The notes beneath the pieces were generated by a model, which saw only the letters and a program-made list of their open reading frames with translations, had not been told where the DNA came from and searched no databases. The translations under genes and the position numbers were made by a program. Positions 24,024-27,231 of a stretch of DNA of 27,231 nt are shown in pieces. This DNA is from Oceanococcus sp041625325 (GTDB lineage Bacteria > Pseudomonadota > Gammaproteobacteria > Nevskiales > Oceanococcaceae): NCBI GenBank assembly GCA_041625325.1, contig JBFJTN010000025.1, positions 1 through 27,231 on the forward strand, given 5' to 3'. The stretch's first letter is position 1, and every line of letters starts with the position of its first letter.

Positions 24024-25094
24024 ATGTTCGCGCGCATGTTGCTGATGCTGCTGCTGGTCGCTCTGGCCTACCTTCTGTTCTGGCCGGTGGAAGTCGATCC
24101 GGTGGCCTGGGAGCCGCCAGCACCTCCCGCCGATGCGCCGGCCTATGCCGGCAATGCCCGGCTCGCGGCGGTCGAGCGGATCGCGCAGGACGTGGGGGCC
24201 GGGCCCGAGGCGGTCAATTTCGATGCGCAGGGTCGTCTGGTGACCGGATTCATCGATGGGCGGATCATGCGCTTCGCCGCGGATGGCAGCCAGGCCGAAT
24301 TGCTGGCCGACACCGGTGGACGCCCGCTGGGCCTGGATTTCGCCAGCAACGGTGATCTGATCGTCGCCGATGCGGTCAAGGGCCTGGTGCGGGTCAAGCC
24401 TGGCGGTGGCTGGGAGGTGATCGCCGACAGCGCGGATGGCGTGCCCATCGGCTTTGCCGACGATGTCGACGTGTCCTCGGACGATATCGCGTACTACTCG
24501 GACGCGTCGGTCCGGTATGGCGTGCACGAAGTCATGCAGGACGTGATGGAAAGCCGGCCCAACGGCCGCTTGCTGGCCACCGACCTGGCCAGCGGGGACA
24601 CCCGCGTGCTGCTGCCCCAGCTGCACTTTGCCAACGGCGTCGCCCTGGGGCCCGACGAGGCCTACCTGCTGATCAACGAAACCACCCGCTACCGGGTGAT
24701 GCGCTACTGGCTGAAAGGGGCGAAGCGGGGACAGCTGGAGGTTTTCATCGAGAACCTGCCGGGCTTTCCCGACAATATCACCTACAACGGCCGCGATCTG
24801 TTCTGGCTGGCGCTGTATTCGCCGCGCACGGCCGATCTGGATCGGATGCTGCCCCTGCCGTTCCTGCGCAAGCTGGTCTGGCGCCTGCCACGGGCGCTGC
24901 AGCCGGCTCCGGCGCAGCATGGCATGGTGCTGGGTCTGAGCCTGGACGGGCAGGTGCGGCACAATCTGCAGGACCCCGGCCCCGGCGCTTTCGCCCCCAT
25001 CACCAGCGCCCGGCAGGGGCCGGAGCATCTGTACTTCGGCAGCCTGACCCAGCCCAGCATGGCGCGCCTGCCCCTGTCGGCCCTGAGCCAGTGA
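24024..25094 (+). CDS. SMP-30/gluconolactonase/strictosidine synthase-like beta-propeller protein
   Basis: A 356-aa protein with an N-terminal membrane anchor (residues 4-20, MLLMLLLVALAYLLFW) followed by a Pro-rich linker and a six-bladed beta-propeller that should face the periplasm. Candidate metal-site residues of the SMP-30/strictosidine synthase superfamily are visible: E62 (GPEAV), N204 (FANGVALGPDEAYL) and D250-N251 (GFPDNITYN). FANGVALGPDEAYLLINET and FPDNI are especially like the strictosidine synthase-like/APMAP branch, whose bacterial members have hydrolase or unknown activity. ATG 24024 has a GGGGGAGA ribosome-binding site. Its stop overlaps the astB start (GTGA), so it is translationally coupled to the arginine-succinate pathway. 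The substrate is unknown. Confidence 0.82.
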   Translation: MFARMLLMLLLVALAYLLFWPVEVDPVAWEPPAPPADAPAYAGNARLAAVERIAQDVGAGPEAVNFDAQGRLVTGFIDGRIMRFAADGSQAELLADTGGRPLGLDFASNGDLIVADAVKGLVRVKPGGGWEVIADSADGVPIGFADDVDVSSDDIAYYSDASVRYGVHEVMQDVMESRPNGRLLATDLASGDTRVLLPQLHFANGVALGPDEAYLLINETTRYRVMRYWLKGAKRGQLEVFIENLPGFPDNITYNGRDLFWLALYSPRTADLDRMLPLPFLRKLVWRLPRALQPAPAQHGMVLGLSLDGQVRHNLQDPGPGAFAPITSARQGPEHLYFGSLTQPSMARLPLSALSQ

Positions 25095-26413
25095 CGCCGC
25101 GCGAAGCCAATTTCGATGGCCTGGTCGGGCCGACCCACAATTATGCGGGCCTGTCCGTCGGCAATCTGGCCTCGGAAACGAATCTGGGCCGCAAGGCCAA
25201 TCCCCGCGCCGCCGCCCTGCAGGGGCTGGCCAAGATGAAGGCCCTGCATGACCGCGGCTACTGGCAGGCCGTGCTGCCCCCGCTGCAGCGTCCGGATGTG
25301 GCGGCCCTGCGTCGCCTCGGCTTTGCCGGGAGCGATGCCCAGGTGCTGAAGGCCGCCGCCCGCGAGCCGATTCTGCTGGCGGCCTGCAGCTCGGCATCCA
25401 GCATGTGGACGGCCAATGCGGCGACGGTGTCTCCCAGTGCGGACACGGCCGATGGCCGGGTCCATTTCACCCCGGCCAATCTGGTCAGCAAGCTGCATCG
25501 CGCGCTGGAGCCTGCCGCCACCGGGCGCATCCTGCAGGCGGTCTTTCCCGATCCGGCGCGCTTTGTTCATCATCAGGCCCTGCCCGCGCACGAGAGCTTC
25601 GGGGACGAGGGAGCGGCCAACCACACGCGGCTGGCGTCGACCTACGGTGCGCCGGGGGTCGAGTTCTTCGTGTACGGCAAGCATGGCGCGCGCCCCGGGA
25701 AGCAGCCGCATCGCTATCCCGCCCGGCAGACCCGGCTGGCCAGCGAGGCGATCGCGCGCCTGCATGGGCTGGACCCGTGCCGCACCGTGTTCGCCCAGCA
25801 GGAGCCGGCGGTGATTGATGCCGGCGTGTTTCACAACGACGTGATCGCGGTGGGCAATCTGGATCTGCTGTTCTGCCATGAATCCGCTTTCGTTCAGCCG
25901 ATGGCAATCTATGCCGAGCTGGAACGCGCGCTGGGCGCGCCGCTGCAGCGGATCGTGGTGCCGGCCAGCCGGGTCAGCGTGAGCGCGGCGGTGCGCAGCT
26001 ATCTGTTCAACAGCCAGCTGCTGGCCGGTGAGGCCGGCCATCTGCTGCTTGCGCCCGGAGAATGCGCGGAAGACCCGCAGGTGGCTGACTACCTGGCCGA
26101 GCTGCCGGAACGGACGCCGATCCGCGAGGTCCTGCACATGGACCTGCGGCAGAGCATGCGCAATGGTGGCGGCCCGGCCTGCCTGCGCCTGCGTGTGGTG
26201 CTCACCGAGCAGGAGAGGGCGGCGGTGGCGCCCGGGGTCTGGTTGAACGAGGACAAGTATGAACGCCTGTGCGCCTGGGTGGAGCGCCACTACCGCGAGG
26301 AGCTGGCGCCCGACGATCTGGCCGACCCGGCCCTGCTGATGGAAAGCAATGCCGCGCTGGACGAGCTGACCGGGCTGCTCGGTCTGGGCGCCATCTACCC
26401 CTTCCAGCAATGA
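25091..26413 (+). CDS. astB: N-succinylarginine dihydrolase
   Basis: A 440-aa enzyme that converts N-succinylarginine to N-succinylornithine, ammonia and CO2, step two of the AST pathway. The catalytic residues of the amidinotransferase-like fold are present: E173 (GDEGAANHTRL), H248 (GVFHNDVIAV) and C364 (NGGGPACLRLRV), close to E. coli E174, H248 and C365; R212 matches the substrate Arg. The N-terminus EANFDGLVGPTHNYAGLS and ACSSASSMWTANAATVSPS are family signatures. GTG 25091 overlaps the stop of the SMP-30-like gene and the stop overlaps the next gene by ATGA, forming a coupled trio. AstC, AstD and AstE are not encoded here. Confidence 0.96.
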   Translation: MTPREANFDGLVGPTHNYAGLSVGNLASETNLGRKANPRAAALQGLAKMKALHDRGYWQAVLPPLQRPDVAALRRLGFAGSDAQVLKAAAREPILLAACSSASSMWTANAATVSPSADTADGRVHFTPANLVSKLHRALEPAATGRILQAVFPDPARFVHHQALPAHESFGDEGAANHTRLASTYGAPGVEFFVYGKHGARPGKQPHRYPARQTRLASEAIARLHGLDPCRTVFAQQEPAVIDAGVFHNDVIAVGNLDLLFCHESAFVQPMAIYAELERALGAPLQRIVVPASRVSVSAAVRSYLFNSQLLAGEAGHLLLAPGECAEDPQVADYLAELPERTPIREVLHMDLRQSMRNGGGPACLRLRVVLTEQERAAVAPGVWLNEDKYERLCAWVERHYREELAPDDLADPALLMESNAALDELTGLLGLGAIYPFQQ

Positions 26414-26898
26414 GCCTGCACTGGCAATGGCGCCGCTTCGAGGCGCTGTCCACGGATGAACTCTATGCCTTGCTGCAGCTGCGCCAGGCGGTGTTCGTGG
26501 TGGAGCAGGACTGCCCCTTTCTGGACGCGGATGACAAGGACGCCAACGCCACCCACCTGCTGGGGCGTGATGCGGACGGTCTGCTGCAGGCCTACCTGCG
26601 GGTGCACGCCAGCGGCGTGCTGCGCGACGCGGCGGTCATCAGCAGGGTGGTCACCGCGCCGGCGGTCCGGCGGGGCGGTCACGGTCTGGCGCTGATGGGT
26701 CAGGCCGTGGACTGGCTGCGCGCGCGCGAAGACGCGGTCACGCCGGTCTGGCTTGGTGCCCAGCAGCGCCTGGAGGCCTTCTACGCGCGCTTCGGCTTTG
26801 CCGTCTGTTCGGAGCCCTATCTGGAGGACGACATCTGGCATGTGGGCATGCAGGCGCCCGTCGGCCGGTTGCGGGGGAGCGCGCCCGCCAGCGGCTGA
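26410..26898 (+). CDS. elaA: ElaA-type GNAT acetyltransferase
   Basis: A 162-aa GNAT-fold protein that follows E. coli ElaA along most of its length: LYALLQLRQAVFVVEQDCPF near residues 18-37, ISRVVTAPAVRRGGHGLALM as the acetyl-CoA-binding region (about 77-96), and VWLGAQQRLEAFYARFGF. It should transfer an acyl group from acyl-CoA to an amine; the substrate is not established. The ATG at 26410 overlaps the astB stop (ATGA), and alignment to ElaA starts there rather than at the upstream GTG-frame extension. Coupling to astB makes a link to arginine-derived metabolites plausible, but this is inference. Confidence 0.9.
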   Translation: MSLHWQWRRFEALSTDELYALLQLRQAVFVVEQDCPFLDADDKDANATHLLGRDADGLLQAYLRVHASGVLRDAAVISRVVTAPAVRRGGHGLALMGQAVDWLRAREDAVTPVWLGAQQRLEAFYARFGFAVCSEPYLEDDIWHVGMQAPVGRLRGSAPASG

Positions 26899-26987
26899 GA
26901 GAGGACGGGGCGCCGGACGGGCCGGGCGCCGGCGGACCGGCGACGCTGCCGACGCAGGGCGGCGAGCAGGAATCCGCTTTCGGGGTC

Positions 26988-27016
26988 TTCGCCTGCGCGA
27001 TGATTTCCGGTATCAT
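26988..27016 (+). promoter_or_regulatory. Promoter for tRNA-His with GC-rich discriminator
   Basis: TTCGCC at 26988-26993, a 17-bp spacer and TATCAT at 27011-27016, followed directly by GCGCGGCCCGC. A GC-rich stretch between the -10 and the start site is typical of stable-RNA promoters under stringent control. The -35 is weak. A start near 27023 gives a 5' leader of about 48 bases to be removed by RNase P. Confidence 0.5.
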
Positions 27017-27070
27017 GCGCGGCCCGCACGGCGTGGGCAGGTTTTGATGGCCTGTTGCGCCGCTGCCTAT

Positions 27071-27148
27071 GGTGGGCGTAGCTCAGTTGGTTAGAGTCCC
27101 GGATTGTGATTCCGGTTGTCGTGGGTTCGAATCCCATCGTCCACCCCA
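27071..27148 (+). tRNA. hisR: tRNA-His (anticodon GUG)
   Basis: The cloverleaf folds with the extra G at position -1 (27071) that marks tRNA-His, opposite discriminator C73 (27145). The acceptor stem GTGGGCG pairs with CGTCCAC with one G-U. The D arm is GCTC-AGTTGGTTA-GAGT, the anticodon arm CCGGA-TTGTGAT-TCCGG, and the T arm GTGGG-TTCGAAT-CCCAT. The anticodon is GTG. CCA is encoded (27146-27148). The sequence is very similar to E. coli hisR. Confidence 0.97.
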
Positions 27149-27152
27149 ATCC

Positions 27153-27190
27153 GACGCATCGCGCTCGCGCAGGCAGCGCCGCGGTGCGTC
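27153..27190 (+). terminator. Strong 3' hairpin after tRNA-His (no T tract)
   Basis: GACGCATCGCG (27153-27163) pairs with CGCGGTGCGTC (27180-27190): 11 bp with one T-G wobble, with a possible inner GCGC/GCGC pairing. It starts 4 bases after the encoded CCA. There is no poly-T after it, so it may be a processing or stability element, or a Rho-type end, rather than a classic terminator. Confidence 0.45.
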
Positions 27191-27231
27191 CCGCCAGCGC
27201 GGCACCCCGGAACGGGGTTCCGCCGCGCGGC

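Overview
This window looks like core chromosome from a GC-rich gammaproteobacterium (about two-thirds GC by eye). The gene order nadB <-> rpoE-rseA-rseB-rseC-mucD-grx-lepA-lepB-DUF4845-rnc-era-recO-pdxJ is a classic gammaproteobacterial backbone. A DUF1674/SDHAF4-type gene beside an alphaproteobacterial-looking sdhCDAB, the ast genes, and a pdxJ-linked BarA-type kinase suggest the Xanthomonadales/Chromatiales side of the class, such as Wenzhouxiangella-like lineages. That placement is inference; no 16S or database comparison was possible.

Layout. (1) 1-968: the 3' end of lysS converges on a short ygfZ with only 3 bp between the stops. (2) 1019-4909: a succinate dehydrogenase operon, with an SDHAF4-type assembly factor first, then sdhC, sdhD, sdhA, sdhB, and the flavinylation factor sdhE last. 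(3) 4967-6541: nadB on the minus strand, divergent from rpoE across a 181-bp gap that holds hairpins and a candidate extended -10 promoter. (4) 6723-11088: the sigma-E envelope-stress operon (sigma factor, anti-sigma, RseB, RseC, a MucD/DegP protease predicted to be a lipoprotein) plus a glutaredoxin-like gene, mostly overlapping at stop/start codons. (5) 11131-17165: lepA, lepB, DUF4845, rnc, era, recO and pdxJ (translation, secretion, RNA processing, ribosome assembly, recombination and vitamin B6). Consensus-like -10 boxes embedded in the preceding stop codons precede lepA and pdxJ. (6) 17195-19819: a minus-strand BarA-type hybrid histidine kinase with a degenerate, cysteine-rich first receiver. 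(7) 19889-21028: an OmpA/OprF-type porin. (8) 21082-26898: an arginine-succinyltransferase (ast) region in which astA and astB are split by a secreted protein with a GlyGly-CTERM-like tail, a 51-aa membrane protein and an SMP-30/strictosidine-synthase-like protein. The last of these, astB and an elaA-type acetyltransferase form a translationally coupled trio. (9) 27071-27148: tRNA-His with encoded CCA, a GC-discriminator promoter before it and a strong hairpin after it.

No insertion sequence, prophage, CRISPR array or integrase is visible. The largest gene-free stretch is under 200 bp. The material that stands out most is the cysteine cluster in the BarA pseudo-receiver, the cassette inside the ast locus, and the sdh operon bracketed by two different assembly factors.
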